Source of the DNA: Bacillota bacterium
GTDB lineage: Bacteria > Eremiobacterota > SpSt-956 > JAKJGF01
Direction of reading: 5' to 3'
Assembly (NCBI GenBank): GCA_029555925.1
Contig: JAKPQU010000452.1
Coordinates: 1 to 52,959 of the forward strand
DNA length: 52,959 nt
Shown here: in pieces, positions 52,247-52,959 of the stretch
How the letters are laid out: every line of letters starts with the position of its first letter
Position numbering within the stretch: position 1 is the first letter of the stretch
Position numbers and translations under genes: made by a program
The notes under the pieces: model-generated
Told to the model about the DNA's origin: nothing
The model's input: only the letters and a program-made list of their open reading frames with translations
Database searches by the model: none

Positions 52247-52299
52247 GCTGGCCCCTTCTTTCTATAAAGATCAGATTTTTTAAAATTAAAGGTTTAAAG

Positions 52300-52345
52300 T
52301 TGAGAGTTGAACTTAAACTCTCAACTCTCAGCAGTCAACCATATA
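52300..52345. repeat. Inverted heptamer pair gagagtt / ctcaact
   Basis: gttgagagttgaa and ctctcaactctcag form an imperfect dyad from seven-base units just upstream of the coiled-coil gene. The next 300 bases are AT-rich, with a family B-like aggcataaataatacata tract at 52556-52573 and a family A solo end (tttatagtgtagttcataac, 52628-52647); no gene is seen. Confidence 0.55.
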
Positions 52346-52664
52346 ACAGCTTAACTGGAATAAAAATTCCCATACATTTAAATCAAGCATATCAGGAATT
52401 TAAATGTTTAACAAGATTTTTTTGTTAATTTTTTGTTAAATTATTTAAATAAGTTGCTTCTACATGATTTTCATGTAAACCTTTATTTTACACCATTATA
52501 GTTTTCAATCTTTTTTGAAGCGGTAACTTCGGCATCAGTTAAAATTACCGGAGTAGGCATAAATAATACATAAATTTCAAAAAATAATTTTAGAAAAGAC
52601 TGATTTTAGATTATAATATAAGACAAATTTATAGTGTAGTTCATAACAAATTACAGATGATCTT

Positions 52665-52842
52665 ATACTATTTGGCTTTAGACATAGTAGTCTGCCTGCC
52701 TGGTGTTCCGGAGAAAAAAATATCACGGCAGCACAGGTATATTTTATTGAATTATAATGTAAAGTAGCATGATATAAGCTATAACTGTTATAAACGTTCC
52801 AGTTTAGATTTTTTTCGGAGGAGCATCAGACAGGCAGACGGT
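52665..52842. repeat. Dispersed inverted-repeat element, family D (plus orientation)
   Basis: 52665-52742 matches the complement of 47638-47713. In addition 52689-52722 (tctgcctgcctggtgttccg onward) and 52806-52841 (gatttttttcggaggagcat, cagacaggcagacgg) are imperfect inverted repeats, giving an element of about 155 bp with long ends. No coding capacity. Confidence 0.7.
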
Positions 52843-52886
52843 ATTTACCTATTATTCAAATTATTCAGTTTAATTAAAGCAATTTT

Positions 52887-52959
52887 ATATGAAAATGATG
52901 AAGTTTGCACCTTCACTGGATGTTGATTTTCATATTTGGTTGTGACCGCTCCGGTCATG
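52887..52959. repeat. Family C element, runs off the right edge
   Basis: A hairpin (atatgaaaatgatg... gttgattttcatat) followed by the 21-base block at 52939-52959 identical to 12933-12953. The order and spacing match 12880-12953, so this is the second plus-oriented copy. Confidence 0.8.

Noticed and set aside
1..52959. tRNA and rRNA genes
   Set aside because: No cloverleaf-like GTTCNANNC/CCA segments or conserved rRNA stretches were noticed; a covariance-model scan would be the decisive check.

Overview
The window is AT-rich bacterial chromosome, probably from an uncultivated anaerobic bacterium. I cannot name the phylum. The clues conflict. A SCIFF ranthipeptide with its radical-SAM maturase is typical of Clostridia. 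A LolA/lipoprotein-sorting-like protein and many exported TPR, ankyrin and VCBS proteins fit a diderm lineage rich in repeat proteins and eukaryote-like kinases. HydF and aspartate ammonia-lyase point to [FeFe]-hydrogenase metabolism, and two phosphotransbutyrylases point to acyl-phosphate fermentation. I saw no rRNA, tRNA, CRISPR array, phage or transposase gene.

Layout. 1-460: start of a secreted VCBS/FG-GAP protein (minus). 744-3644: strong promoter, SCIFF peptide, radical SAM/SPASM maturase and M48 CAAX-type protease (plus). 3719-6480: lipoprotein, disordered/helical protein, HAD phosphatase and a 59-aa protein (minus). 6717-12865: two tandem phosphotransbutyrylases, a CPBP membrane protease and an 1178-aa TPR solenoid (plus). 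13260-18670: HEAT-response-regulator fusion, TPR-membrane-FHA-like protein, TolB-like protein and dUTPase (plus). 18715-22234: aspA, hydF and a Pro-rich surface protein (minus). 22763-25376: two CorC/HlyC proteins (plus). 25579-28677: ABC ATPase, permease, His/Cys-repeat protein and TPR membrane protein, a four-gene operon (minus) preceded by five exact 22-bp repeats. 28991-31126: dihydropyrimidinase and a secreted protein (minus). 31447-37727: Ser/Thr kinase with zinc ribbon and TPR, then two exported TPR-ankyrin proteins (plus). 37919-40988: UvrA and a small partner (minus). 41205-42727: exported TPR protein and LolA-like protein (plus). 42964-43443: zinc-ribbon protein (minus). 43930-47562: a 1210-aa SHMT-GcvT-GcvT fusion (plus). 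47712-52246: glucose-1-phosphate cytidylyltransferase, a two-HKD PLD-family protein and a coiled-coil protein (minus).

Intergenic DNA is unusual. Nearly every gap carries arrays of degenerate heptamers (gtgacgc/gtaacgc/gcgtcac, gtgagtc/tcacgac, agttatc, cactatt), resembling the short tandemly repeated repetitive (STRR) sequences known from cyanobacteria. Several arrays lie inside small dispersed elements with terminal inverted repeats. I can separate at least four such families, each with two or more copies here.

The strongest leads are the SHMT-GcvT-GcvT fusion, the SCIFF operon with a protease partner and a duplicated segment in its maturase, the heptamer/inverted-repeat elements, the kinase plus exported TPR-ankyrin cluster, and the ABC/His-Cys-repeat operon with its 22-bp promoter-proximal array.
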